64,000 bases of DNA from Lysinibacillus parviboronicapiens (GCF_003049575.1 NZ_PYWI01000006.1:1-64000); one strand, 5' to 3'; positions 43,146 to 51,829 are shown, counted from the first letter of the stretch. The notes: generated by a model not told the origin, from the letters alone. Translations and numbers: made by a program.

Positions 43146-43172
43146 AAGGGGCCTGTTTTAGGTCCTTTTTCT
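43146..43172 (+). terminator. Terminator after the GNAT gene
   Basis: AAGGGGCCT (43146-43154) pairs with AGGTCCTT (43160-43167) around a short loop, followed by TTT and a T-rich tail. Confidence 0.75.
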
Positions 43173-43277
43173 AGTTTGGAAAGATAGTGATCATTGAAAT
43201 GCATAGCAGTGGAATATCTAATATGTTATCATTGCATAAGAACTAGTGTTCCTTAAAATGTTAGGTAAGGTGATAAT

Positions 43278-43919
43278 ATGTCAAAAATAAAAGTTGAAAA
43301 ACCAAAACTTTCTCTTCATTTACCTGCTGCGAACTTTCAAGAAATACATGATATGGATGAGCCATATCTGACTAATGGCACAATTACTAATTGCACAATT
43401 GAAAGAGAAAATATAGATAAGATAGAATTTTCGCAAGTTACTTTTAAAAATGTGTTATTTAATGATGTGACATTTAGAAATATTGAGTTAACAGATGTTA
43501 CTTTTGAAAATTGTGATTTATCCAATGCCGATTTTATGGGAGGGATTATACATAGAGTCGAATTTAAAGAATCAAAAATGTTAGGGATTAATCTGTCAGA
43601 TGCTACTTTAGGCAATGTACTTTTTGAAAACTGTATTATGAATCTAAGTTCGTACGGTTATAGTAGTTTAAAACAAGTACAGTTTGCTAATTGTTCATTA
43701 CAAAATGCTGATTACTATGAATGCAATTTTAAGAAAGTTGGATTCCAACAATGTGATATAAATGAAGTGAATTTTTCTGGAACATCTCTTAAAGGGATAG
43801 ATATTAGTAGTTCAACATTTGAAAGGCTAAGTGTAACTTTAGAAGATTTAGATGGATGCGAGGTTTCTTCTGAACAAGCAATTGGTTTTGCTAGAATGTT
43901 GGGCTTAAAAGTAAAATAA
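43278..43919 (+). CDS. Pentapeptide-repeat protein (Qnr-like size)
   Basis: A 213-residue protein built of about 30 pentapeptide repeats (A(D/N)LxN pattern) with central Phe or Leu (VTFKN VLFND VTFRN, CDLSN ADFMG, CSLQN ADYYE CNFKK) from about residue 45 to 190. This folds as a right-handed quadrilateral beta helix. Length and composition match Qnr/McbG-type proteins that mimic DNA and protect gyrase from quinolones or microcins, but many pentapeptide proteins have other roles. A slightly irregular break near residues 125-130 may be the loop seen in Qnr. AAGGTGAT precedes the ATG. Monocistronic. Confidence 0.85.
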   Translation: MSKIKVEKPKLSLHLPAANFQEIHDMDEPYLTNGTITNCTIERENIDKIEFSQVTFKNVLFNDVTFRNIELTDVTFENCDLSNADFMGGIIHRVEFKESKMLGINLSDATLGNVLFENCIMNLSSYGYSSLKQVQFANCSLQNADYYECNFKKVGFQQCDINEVNFSGTSLKGIDISSSTFERLSVTLEDLDGCEVSSEQAIGFARMLGLKVK

Positions 43920-43963
43920 GCTATTTATTTTGCGTAAAGTTTTACTCACTGTGTCTATCAACG

Positions 43964-44173
43964 AAAGGACTGCCTAAACAATTACGCCTTGTTCCTATTT
44001 GGTAAAAGTCCGCTTCACCTATCCGCGGGCAAGGTATGAGCTGCATCGCTTGCTAAAGCTCCTTGTTGGTTCTCATACGCTTGCTTTTTACGCGGTCTTT
44101 TACCTTTGTATCAGAAAAATAGCCTAATAGGATACTTCTAAGTGTATTGTTTTTACTTTTGGGCCAGCCCTTT
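43964..44173. mobile_element. MITE-like element carrying the palindromic repeat
   Basis: The left end (AAAGGACTGCCTAAACAATTA) and right end (44151-44173, TTTTACTTTTGGGCCAGCCCTTT) are imperfect inverted repeats of the GGCTGtCCCAAAA type. The core (43999-44110, GTCCGCTTCACC..., CCGCGGGCAAGGTATGAGC...) matches the repeat at 17512-17550. No coding frame. Confidence 0.55.
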
Positions 44174-44252
44174 AATGTCTACTAGTGTAATCTAAGTTCT
44201 TATTTTAGAATTCCTTCATTAAATTATTATTAGTCGTTGAGAAGTTTATTTT

Positions 44253-45314
44253 TTATTGATTGCCCCCTATTTCAGCTTCCCATTTGGCTATTTCCTTCCT
44301 TACTCGGGGTGCTACCTCAGTTCCTAACAACTCAATGGCTCTCATCACTTCTGCATGTGGCATAGAGCTTAACGGTACATACATCATAAAGCGTGTAATG
44401 CCAACATTTTTACGAAGGTGAATAATTTTCTGGGCAACAGTCTCCGGATCGCCAACATATAAAGCACCATCGAAGCTTCGAGCGGCATCGTAACTAGAGC
44501 GGTCATAATGTCTCCAGCCTCGCTCCTTGCCAAGCTTATTCATGCCTGCTTGAGTAGAAGGGAAAAAAGTTTCTGCTGCAAGTTCGGCATTATCGGCGAC
44601 AAATCCGATCGAATGCGACCCAATCTTTAGCTTTGATACGTCGTGACCAGCGTGCGCTGCTGCTTGCTTATAAAGCTTAACTAGTGATTCAAACTGCATT
44701 GGATTCCCACCGATAATCGCCAGCATCAGTGGTAATCCTAACAAACCAGCTCGAATAGCAGATTGCTGGTTGCCTCCACTGCCAACCCATATTGGTAAAG
44801 GATTCTGAATGGGCCGAGGATATATGCCTAAATTATTAATGGCTGGTCGATGTCGGCCTTCCCAGGTTACTTTTTCGGACTCTCTTATTTTGAGCAGTAA
44901 TTCCAAATGTTCTTCAAACAACTCATCATAGTCATTCAAATCATAGCCAAACAATGGAAAGGATTCGATAAAAGAACCCCGGCCGGCCATAATCTCTGCA
45001 CGCCCATTTGAAATGCCATCCAGCATAGCAAAATCCTGAAAGACCCGTACGGGATCAGCTGAAGAAAGCACTGTCACGGCACTAGTCAGCCGAATATGTT
45101 TAGTCATGGGTGCAGCAGCAGCCAGCACAATTGCTGGGGAAGATGCTGCATAATCCTCCCTGTGATGCTCACCTACGCCAAACACATCAAGTCCCACCTG
45201 ATCAGCAAGGACAATTTCTTCCACAACTTCACGCAATCGCTGTGCGTGACTAATCACTTCACCAGTCTTTACATCTGGCTTTGTTTCTACAAATGAAGTA
45301 ATACCAATCTCCAC
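44253..45314 (-). CDS. LLM class flavin-dependent oxidoreductase
   Basis: A 353-residue bacterial luciferase-like monooxygenase family member. Typical features are GEHHREDYAASSPAIVLAAAA (about residues 47-67), RAEIMAGRGSFIESFPLFG and PIWVGSGGNQQSAIRAG. It would use reduced flavin and oxygen, or F420-like cofactor, on an unknown substrate. Start is GTG nine bases behind AAAGGAG. Nearby flavin reductases could supply reduced flavin. Confidence 0.88.
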   Translation of the reverse strand: MEIGITSFVETKPDVKTGEVISHAQRLREVVEEIVLADQVGLDVFGVGEHHREDYAASSPAIVLAAAAPMTKHIRLTSAVTVLSSADPVRVFQDFAMLDGISNGRAEIMAGRGSFIESFPLFGYDLNDYDELFEEHLELLLKIRESEKVTWEGRHRPAINNLGIYPRPIQNPLPIWVGSGGNQQSAIRAGLLGLPLMLAIIGGNPMQFESLVKLYKQAAAHAGHDVSKLKIGSHSIGFVADNAELAAETFFPSTQAGMNKLGKERGWRHYDRSSYDAARSFDGALYVGDPETVAQKIIHLRKNVGITRFMMYVPLSSMPHAEVMRAIELLGTEVAPRVRKEIAKWEAEIGGNQ

Positions 45315-45463
45315 GAAATATCTCTCCTTTTTTCATTAGCTTTCTCCGTAACTTGCTTTGAAAGCAAAAGTTTTCATATCTTGTTTTTTTATTTTATCTA
45401 AAACAAGTTCTTGTGATGTTCAGGCTCATTGTGTAGAAGAACCTGGCTATGATAGGACGTGGC

Positions 45464-46714
45464 TTATTTTATTGCAGGAGCGCGACTAGTCATTGCCCAA
45501 AATAGAAGGGCTACAGCACTAACTGAGGCACCGAGCAAGCATACGCCTTCCCAGCCAAAATGTGCGTATATTTGGGTCGAAGCAAGTGAACCGCTAGCAC
45601 TGCCAATAGCATAAAACACCATGTACCCAGCGGTAAGACGACTACGCGCCTCCGTACGCAATGGAAGAATCATAGTTTGATTAGTGACGTGTACGGCCTG
45701 TACTGCTAAGTCAAGCAGAACGATACCTATAACTAATGCGAATAACGAATGCTCTGTATAACTAATGAACAACCATGAAATCAACAATAGCATTAAAGCA
45801 GTGCCAGTTGTTCTCTGACCGTGACCTTGATCAGCTAGCCTTCCTGCACGTGCAGCAGCTAATGCACCAGCTACGCCTACAAGACCAAAAGCTCCAATCG
45901 CACTGTGCGAAAGAGATAACGGCTGTGTACTAAGGGGCAATACAAGTGAAGTCCACAAAATACTGAAATCAGCAAAAATCAGTAGGGCTAAAACAGAGCG
46001 GATACGTAATATGCGCTCTTGCCTAAACAACATAAACACAGACTTCAGCAACTGGGAATACGACAGGGATTGTACCTTGCGTTCAACATTAGGCAACACC
46101 CTCAGAAACATACATACTATAACAAGCAGTAGCATAGCAGATACTAGATATACGGAACGCCAACCCGCAAGATCTGTTAGTACGCCTGCAATAGAACGCG
46201 CCAGAAGTATACCGATGACAATCCCGCTTGTTACAATGCCAACGATACGCCCGCGTTCAGCAGGAACAGCCATAGTTGCCGCGAATGCCACAAGTGTTTG
46301 AGTTACTACCGCAAGCAGTCCGACCAAAGCCATCCCTGCAAAAAGGACTGTGGTGGTAGATGAAGTTCCGACTATAACCAAAGCAATGATGGATAATGAC
46401 ATTTGACCAATGATCAAACGGCGCTGATTCAGTAAATCACCGAGGGGTACCAGCAGCAGTAATCCCAGACCATAAAAGATTTGTGTAATGGTAATAATAA
46501 TGCCGATTGTGGCATGGTTAATCCCAAACTCACTAGAAAGTTGATCAAGCAGAGGCTGTGCGAAGTAGATATTCGCAACTGACATACCACACGCAACTGC
46601 AAACAATATGGTCACATAATGTGGCATAGGTGAACGATGGTCTGAAGCTGAGTTAAGCGACCGTAATAGCGATATTCCGGTATTAAATGTTACTTTTTCT
46701 TTAACCTCCTTCAT
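45464..46714 (-). CDS. MFS transporter under TetR control
   Basis: A 416-residue MFS protein with 12 membrane segments, DHA1 type (MSVANIYFAQPLLDQLSSEFG, then LLVPLGDLLNQRRLI). Similar to YtbD/YgaY-like exporters by pattern. GC content and codon use seem a little higher than neighbours, as in the LLM gene beside it. The ATG at 46714 sits behind AAAAGGTG. A TetR-type regulator is encoded divergently, and a TACCG-TT-CGGTA dyad lies 47 bases upstream. Confidence 0.87.
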   Translation of the reverse strand: MKEVKEKVTFNTGISLLRSLNSASDHRSPMPHYVTILFAVACGMSVANIYFAQPLLDQLSSEFGINHATIGIIITITQIFYGLGLLLLVPLGDLLNQRRLIIGQMSLSIIALVIVGTSSTTTVLFAGMALVGLLAVVTQTLVAFAATMAVPAERGRIVGIVTSGIVIGILLARSIAGVLTDLAGWRSVYLVSAMLLLVIVCMFLRVLPNVERKVQSLSYSQLLKSVFMLFRQERILRIRSVLALLIFADFSILWTSLVLPLSTQPLSLSHSAIGAFGLVGVAGALAAARAGRLADQGHGQRTTGTALMLLLISWLFISYTEHSLFALVIGIVLLDLAVQAVHVTNQTMILPLRTEARSRLTAGYMVFYAIGSASGSLASTQIYAHFGWEGVCLLGASVSAVALLFWAMTSRAPAIK

Positions 46715-46760
46715 TTTGTACACACCTTTTCTATAGATTTAATTACTAAGTGTAATACTT

Positions 46761-46772
46761 TACCGTTCGGTA
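46761..46772. promoter_or_regulatory. TetR operator, first copy
   Basis: TACCGTTCGGTA is a perfect 12-base dyad close to the MFS start. A near copy TACTGTTTGGTA lies at 46922-46933, close to the TetR gene, so each divergent promoter has one site. Confidence 0.6.
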
Positions 46773-46921
46773 TGGTATTACGCCAAGTAAATATAACTTA
46801 TAGAGACTGTCTCTGTCAATTAATTTTTGATGGAGCATGTAACGCCCGAAATAGTCATGTTTTATTAGGTTTGTGTAGCACGTGATTGACAAAAGAATTA
46901 ATAAAATATAAAATTATATTA

Positions 46922-46933
46922 TACTGTTTGGTA
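46922..46933. promoter_or_regulatory. TetR operator, second copy
   Basis: TACTGTTTGGTA differs from the perfect dyad at 46761-46772 at two positions. It lies 74 bases upstream of the TetR start codon. Confidence 0.45.
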
Positions 46934-47006
46934 CGCAAATGTATTCACTTACATTGGTGCCATTGAACGAATGAGAAATAAATAAGCGTAACGTGAGGTA
47001 TTGAGG

Positions 47007-47588
47007 ATGGGACGAAACCGAGAATTTGACGAAGAACAAGCACTAGATGCAGCGATGCAACTATTTTGGGAGAAGGGATATGAGGCCACCTCATTAAGCG
47101 ATTTAACGTCCAGAATGGGTATTCAACGCCCCAGTATATACTCAGCTTTTGGAGGCAAAAAAGAATTGTTTGAAGCGGCGCTACGTAAATATACGATGGC
47201 CCGTGCATCTGAAATACGAACAAAACTCCAAAACAATCCATCTGTAAAACAGGCATTTCGTACTTTTTTTGAAGACTTGGTTGATGAGGAATACACAGAA
47301 GGTTTCAGTCGAGGATGTTTTTCCATCAATACAATGGTCGAACTTGCACCTCATGATGAGAAGTTTGAAATTCTTACTCGGGAGCATCAAATGTACTTAT
47401 CAGTTATATTTCAAGAGGCAATTGAGCGTGGTATGCAATCGGGGGAACTTGAGCAAGGGACAAATGCAAAGGCTTTATCTCAGGCTTTACTCGTATCATT
47501 AATAGGTCTAACTGTAATAATGAAATCTCGTCCTGAGCGTTCATTTGTTGATAATTCTGTGGAAGTGATGCTTGCATTGCTCAAGTAA
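47007..47588 (+). CDS. TetR family regulator of the divergent MFS gene
   Basis: A 193-residue AcrR-type TetR protein. The DNA-binding domain spans about residues 5-50 (ALDAAMQLFWEKGYEATSLSDLTSRMGIQRPSIYSAFGGKKELF). The ligand-binding domain contains the typical GCFSINTMVELAPHDEK segment (about residues 102-118). ATG 47007 has GTGAGG at proper distance. Divergent arrangement and paired dyads indicate it represses the MFS exporter until an inducer binds. Confidence 0.9.
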   Translation: MGRNREFDEEQALDAAMQLFWEKGYEATSLSDLTSRMGIQRPSIYSAFGGKKELFEAALRKYTMARASEIRTKLQNNPSVKQAFRTFFEDLVDEEYTEGFSRGCFSINTMVELAPHDEKFEILTREHQMYLSVIFQEAIERGMQSGELEQGTNAKALSQALLVSLIGLTVIMKSRPERSFVDNSVEVMLALLK

Positions 47589-47595
47589 ATAACAG

Positions 47596-47648
47596 GAATC
47601 TGCTCGATTTCCACGGGTAAGCCGTAGGCGTCTTGCAGATTCTTTAAT
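47596..47648 (+). terminator. Hairpin after the TetR gene
   Basis: GAATCTGC (47596-47603) pairs with GCAGATTC (47635-47642) around a 31-base GC-rich loop, followed by TTTAATTT. Confidence 0.65.
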
Positions 47649-47661
47649 TTAGAACATTAAT

Positions 47662-48141
47662 TTATGTAATGAGCAGACTCATTAGAATTTGTTCACCTAT
47701 TTGACCCGTTTTTCGTATTCCTGTATCAACAAATCCAACTTTTTTATATAAATTTTGAGCAGGAATGTTTTTTTTATTTACAACTAGAACGACTTCGTTA
47801 TATTTAGGAAAAAAATCCTTAATGAAATGTGATAAAGCGAGCATGCCTTCCTTCGCAAACCCCATACCTTGATGTTTGTGATCTACAGTTAATGCTGTTA
47901 AAAGGAGTGCTTTTGGGTTGCTAGAGTAGTCTTTCACTCTCTCTGTAGCATGTAAAAGAAAAAAACCTACTGCTTGTTCATCATGAGTTATGACAATACG
48001 ATATTGCCCATCCGTTGTATTAAGAATTTCTTTTGGGAGTGCAGAAAATTGAATTTGCTGTTGAGGAAGATCAAAGTTCTCTAAATCATGTAGAAATTTT
48101 TCAGCAAAGTGCTGTAATTTAACCGAACTGCTACGATTCAT
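47662..48141 (-). CDS. GNAT family N-acetyltransferase
   Basis: A 159-residue GNAT protein. The acetyl-CoA loop is HQGMGFAKEGM (about residues 109-119) and the C-terminal NKKNIPAQNLYKKVGF motif is typical. ATG 48141 is preferred to 48147 because it is farther from the AAGGCGGG site. It may acetylate a polyamine or drug; no specific evidence. It ends close to the convergent TetR gene. Confidence 0.85.
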   Translation of the reverse strand: MNRSSSVKLQHFAEKFLHDLENFDLPQQQIQFSALPKEILNTTDGQYRIVITHDEQAVGFFLLHATERVKDYSSNPKALLLTALTVDHKHQGMGFAKEGMLALSHFIKDFFPKYNEVVLVVNKKNIPAQNLYKKVGFVDTGIRKTGQIGEQILMSLLIT

Positions 48142-48273
48142 GTACATCCCGCCTTTTAGATTTTTCTACGCTTATCATATCATAAAACAGAACGTTTGTA
48201 CTCTTTTTGCTTTAGGGTAATTTCTGATGAGATAAGGGTCGATGGGTCGTACCTATTACATAACGATATAAAA

Positions 48274-48320
48274 TTATCCCCCTTCGACACAATACACTGT
48301 GAAAGGGGGATAACGTTTTT
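48274..48320. terminator. Strong bidirectional terminator
   Basis: TTATCCCCCTT (48274-48284) pairs perfectly with AAGGGGGATAA (48303-48313), followed by CGTTTTTT on the plus side and AATTTT on the minus side. It ends the MATE gene transcript. Confidence 0.88.
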
Positions 48321-48335
48321 TCGCTTTTCATGAAT

Positions 48336-49670
48336 TTAATATAGAAGGAATTTCTTTCGCTTTTTCTTTATATACAAGAAAATAAGGAATGCTGTGATGC
48401 CTTCAGAGACTGGGAATGTCCACCAAATAGCTTGCGCGCCGAATAATTTTGGCAATAATACAAGAGATGGGATAAATAAAATAATACTGCGCAGTAACAT
48501 AATAGCAGTGGCGAGACGAATTTTTTCAATGGATTGGAAGAATTCCGCAAACACCATATTTATGCCGAGAAATACATATCCAATTGCAAAATGGGCAAAG
48601 CCTTGTACGGCCATATTGCGAATTTCGAATGTACTGTCACCAAATAAAGCTATGAGTTGTGAAGGGAATAACGTGGCAACAACTGTCGTACTTAAACCGA
48701 AAATAAGAGCTGTCGCAATGCCAATTTTCAAAAGTACTATTAACCGCTTCATCAATCTGGCACCGTGATGGTAGCTGACTAGAGGCTGTAGTGCCATGCC
48801 GATGCCTAGGAAAACGGTTAACAGTACTGTATGAATATAGTTAACCATTGCGTAGGCAGTAACGCCATTAGCGCCTAAATAGTGTAAAAATGTTATATTG
48901 TATAAAATAATCATGATAGCCATTGAGGCTTCCACTATAAAGCTCGGTAGTCCAATCGCAAATACCTTTTTTAAATCTGACCAGTTAAAAAATTTAGATA
49001 CGAATTTTAGTTCACATTGATCACGGAAGAAATGTAAACATAGCACCGACATTCCTAAAATAGTGGAAATCGCAGTAGCTAATGCACAGCCAGTTACACC
49101 GTAGCCTAAAACAAAAATAAAGAGATAGTTTAAGATTATATTTAAAATCGATGTTGTCATTAAGCCCAACATCGCAAGCTTTGGATTGCCATCATTCCGG
49201 ATAAAAATACTCAATAAGTTTTCAATCGTATAAAAAACACCAAATAACAAAATAACATGTAAGTACTCTTTTACATAAGGATAGGTAGCATCGCTTGCGC
49301 CAAATATATAGGCAATGTCCTTTAAGTTAAATAAAAGAACCATAATCAATGTTACCACTACAGCAAGCATCGTCAAAAATGATAATGTGAAAAGCTGATG
49401 TGCACGTACTTTATTGCCCTCACCAAGAGAAATCGAGAACAAAGTGGCGCCACCCATACCGACCCACAGAGAAATCGATAACAAAATAGAAAAAATCGGC
49501 ACTGCGATATTTACTCCTGCTAAAGCTGTCGGACCAACACCATGACTAACAAAAATACCGTCAACTAAAATATTGACCGACATCAGCAACATCCCAATCA
49601 TAGCTGGAAATAAATATGATAAAAACAACGGCTTCAGAGGTCTTGTTTCAATAGGGTTAATTGTTGTCAT
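48336..49670 (-). CDS. MATE family efflux transporter
   Basis: A 444-residue MATE transporter with 12 hydrophobic segments, two related halves, and N-terminal IETRPLKPLFLSYLFPAMIGML with DGIFVSHGVGPTALAGVNIAVP typical of NorM/MepA-like proteins. It exports cationic drugs or polyamines by Na+ or H+ exchange. The start overlaps the end of the acetyltransferase gene by 14 bases, with AAGGAGG before the ATG, so the two are one operon under the MerR-type promoter upstream. Confidence 0.9.
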   Translation of the reverse strand: MTTINPIETRPLKPLFLSYLFPAMIGMLLMSVNILVDGIFVSHGVGPTALAGVNIAVPIFSILLSISLWVGMGGATLFSISLGEGNKVRAHQLFTLSFLTMLAVVVTLIMVLLFNLKDIAYIFGASDATYPYVKEYLHVILLFGVFYTIENLLSIFIRNDGNPKLAMLGLMTTSILNIILNYLFIFVLGYGVTGCALATAISTILGMSVLCLHFFRDQCELKFVSKFFNWSDLKKVFAIGLPSFIVEASMAIMIILYNITFLHYLGANGVTAYAMVNYIHTVLLTVFLGIGMALQPLVSYHHGARLMKRLIVLLKIGIATALIFGLSTTVVATLFPSQLIALFGDSTFEIRNMAVQGFAHFAIGYVFLGINMVFAEFFQSIEKIRLATAIMLLRSIILFIPSLVLLPKLFGAQAIWWTFPVSEGITAFLIFLYIKKKRKKFLLY

Positions 49671-50124
49671 GATTGTGTACCTCCTTTACCATCACTTTTT
49701 CACCTTGTTCATCTAGTTCACCATTGAAAACGAATCCGAATTTTTTATATAGCTGAATGGCAACTTTATTATCGTCATAGACACTTAAATATAATTTTTG
49801 GCAATGATATTTCCTTGTTAAAAAGTGAATAAGTTGCTGTAGAAAATACTTACCCAATCCTTTATGTTGATAACGTTCATCGATAAGGTAGCGGTCTAAC
49901 CAAACACGCTCCGTCTCATCCTCGTGTTGAAAAACGCCATACATTGCAAATCCAACCGCAACGTTTTCCTTATACAGACCAACAGGTATAAAACGTTGAT
50001 CGTTTTCAGCCTCGTTCAAGCATTGTATTGTCGTTTCAATAAAATTCTGCTGATAGTCAGCGATGCGTAAGGCTAAAATTTCTTCTTTGTTTAAAGTAGA
50101 GATGTCACGAATTTCCGTGAACAT
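49657..50124 (-). CDS. bltD: Spermine/spermidine acetyltransferase (BltD-like)
   Basis: A 155-residue GNAT closely resembling Bacillus BltD: YKENVAVGFAMYGVF, RVWLDRYLIDERYQHKGLGKYFLQQLI (with the acetyl-CoA loop) and KLYLSVYDDNKVAIQLYKKFGFVFNGELDEQGEKVMVKE. BltD acetylates spermidine, easing its export. In B. subtilis it follows the Blt MFS pump; here it precedes a MATE pump in the same transcript. The regulator gene is divergent. The ATG is preceded by AGAAAGG. Confidence 0.85.
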   Translation of the reverse strand: MFTEIRDISTLNKEEILALRIADYQQNFIETTIQCLNEAENDQRFIPVGLYKENVAVGFAMYGVFQHEDETERVWLDRYLIDERYQHKGLGKYFLQQLIHFLTRKYHCQKLYLSVYDDNKVAIQLYKKFGFVFNGELDEQGEKVMVKEVHNHDNN

Positions 50125-50162
50125 AATGTCAAAACCTTTCTATTTATATTGTGATTAGCTAC

Positions 50163-50193
50163 AATTTAAGGTATATAGTAACTATATAGTCAA
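50163..50193 (-). promoter_or_regulatory. BltR-type promoter with 19-bp spacer
   Basis: On the minus strand TTGACT (50188-50193) and TAAATT (50163-50168) are 19 bases apart. The spacer has the perfect dyad TATAGTTACTATA (plus strand 50174-50186, TATAGTAACTATA). It faces the bltD-MATE operon. Spacing and dyad match drug-responsive MerR promoters such as bmr and blt. Confidence 0.75.
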
Positions 50194-50208
50194 GGGAGGA
50201 AACTTAAA

Positions 50209-51045
50209 ATGCTCAATAAAAATATAAAGTTTTTTACAACAGGGGAATTTGCTAAGCTATGTAAAGTTAATAAACAAACGTTGATTTACTACGATCAAAT
50301 AGGGTTATTATCACCAATCATGAAAGACAATAAAGACTATCGCTATTATTCCATTGCACAATATGATTTCTTTAGTGTCATCGAATTATTAAAGGCACTC
50401 GGTATGTCGTTAAAGGAAATTCAGCAATATATGGCAGATAAATCACCCGAGAATTTCTTAGAATTGATGCGTCAGCAAAAGGAGATAGTTACAAAAAAAC
50501 GCCGAGAGCTTGAAATGATTGAAACAATTATTGATGTAAAAATTGAGTCCACAGCGGAAGCCTTATATCTTGATTTTGATAGCATTTCAATTGAACATTT
50601 CCCTGAGGAAACATTGTATTTGAGTAAAAATATTGAAGACTCCACAGAGGAACAGTTTGTCAAGGCAGTCTCTGATTTTATCGATGAGTTAGATCGTTCA
50701 CAATTAGATACAGGCTATCCGATTGGCGGTATTACTAAAAGAGAGCAAGTATTAGCCGGTAACTATGATAATTATTGTTTTCTATATATGGAGCAACCAC
50801 AACCGCGGGAGGGTCACCCATACTTTAAAGCCATTGAAGGAGAATTTATTATTGGCTACCATGTGGGACCATCCACTACACTTGGGGAAACATACGAACG
50901 TTTATTTAATGTCATGCAAGACAAGGGTTACATGCTAGGGCAGTACGTTTATGAGGAATATATTTACGACGCAGTTATTAAAAATCGTGAAGAGGAGTAT
51001 GTGACGAAAATAATGATGGAACTTGTAAAAGATATAAAACCATAG
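50209..51045 (+). CDS. bltR: MerR family drug-responsive regulator (BltR/BmrR-like)
   Basis: A 278-residue protein, the same length as BmrR. The winged helix is residues about 8-78 (FFTTGEFAKLCKVNKQTLIYYDQIGLLSP..., YRYYSIAQYDFFSVIELLKALGMSLKEI), then a long dimerisation helix (about 90-120), then a GyrI-like effector domain (about 125-278; DTGYPIGGITKREQVLAG, GEFIIGYHVGPSTTLGETYERLF). It binds cationic lipophilic drugs or similar ligands and activates the divergent bltD-MATE operon through the 19-bp-spacer promoter. GGGAGGA precedes the ATG. Confidence 0.87.
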   Translation: MLNKNIKFFTTGEFAKLCKVNKQTLIYYDQIGLLSPIMKDNKDYRYYSIAQYDFFSVIELLKALGMSLKEIQQYMADKSPENFLELMRQQKEIVTKKRRELEMIETIIDVKIESTAEALYLDFDSISIEHFPEETLYLSKNIEDSTEEQFVKAVSDFIDELDRSQLDTGYPIGGITKREQVLAGNYDNYCFLYMEQPQPREGHPYFKAIEGEFIIGYHVGPSTTLGETYERLFNVMQDKGYMLGQYVYEEYIYDAVIKNREEEYVTKIMMELVKDIKP

Positions 51046-51149
51046 GGAAGACTATAGGATAAATGTGTTAGAAAAAGATCGTTACTAATTTAAAGTTTTT
51101 GCATTATTAGCTATAATAGTTGTTACATTACATGGGGAGGAGAATATAA

Positions 51150-51752
51150 ATGAATAAGGTAGATGAAACACGCGATCTTATTATTCAAACTTCCTTAGCC
51201 TTATTTAATAAAAAGGGTTATAGTCAAACTTCTATACAAGATATTATGACTGCCACTGGACTTCCTAAAGGTGCTATATATAGAAGATTTGAAAACAAGA
51301 ACGATATTGCAATTGCTTCATTTGAATATGCGGGTAGCCTTATTTGGCAGTATTATTTTGAAGCCACGAAATTTTTAGTTACTGCGACCGATAAATTAAT
51401 AGCGATGTTTCATATCTACCAAGATGCTGTTAATAACCCACCAATCGAAGGGGGTTGCCCTCTCCTTAATACGGCTATCGAATCAGATTTTGGTTTTCCA
51501 GAGCTTCGTGAGAAAGCCTCAGAAGCTTACAATCGAACTGTGTCTTTTATACAAGGCATAATTGATGAGGGAATTCACACTAAGGAATTTCGGCAAGAGA
51601 TGGATTCGTATTCTTTAGCATCCTTTTTGTTTTCGACTATTGAGGGAGCGGTGATGGCAAGCCGATTATCTTTAAATAATGAACATATGCACCATAGTGT
51701 TGAACAAGTGAAAATACTATTACAGCATTATACAAAAAAGAACCAGAGTTAA
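51150..51752 (+). CDS. TetR family regulator
   Basis: A 200-residue TetR protein with the DNA-binding domain in residues about 6-52 (TRDLIIQTSLALFNKKGYSQTSIQDIMTATGLPKGAIYRRFENKNDI) and a ligand-binding half containing GGCPLLNTAIESDFG (about residues 104-118), typical of the TetR_C YbiH/AefR-like group. GGGGAGGAG precedes the ATG. A dyad, GGACCG...CGGTCC, lies 60 bases after its stop in front of the DJ-1/PfpI gene, its probable target. Confidence 0.88.
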   Translation: MNKVDETRDLIIQTSLALFNKKGYSQTSIQDIMTATGLPKGAIYRRFENKNDIAIASFEYAGSLIWQYYFEATKFLVTATDKLIAMFHIYQDAVNNPPIEGGCPLLNTAIESDFGFPELREKASEAYNRTVSFIQGIIDEGIHTKEFRQEMDSYSLASFLFSTIEGAVMASRLSLNNEHMHHSVEQVKILLQHYTKKNQS

Positions 51753-51770
51753 ATTTTTGGTTCTTTTTTG
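51733..51770 (+). terminator. Terminator overlapping the TetR stop
   Basis: AAAAAAGAACC (51734-51744) pairs perfectly with GGTTCTTTTTT (51759-51769). The stop codon lies in the loop region. Confidence 0.88.
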
Positions 51771-51795
51771 TATAGAAATATGTGGAGTTATCCTT

Positions 51796-51829
51796 TATAA
51801 TGCTAGTTAAGGACCGAACCGTCCGGTCC
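51796..51829 (+). promoter_or_regulatory. Promoter and TetR operator of the DJ-1/PfpI gene
   Basis: TATAAT (51796-51801) is followed at once by the GC-rich dyad GGACCG (51811-51816) and CGGTCC (51824-51829), unusual in this AT-rich sequence. An operator just downstream of the -10 box would block transcription, fitting repression by the adjacent TetR. Confidence 0.65.
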
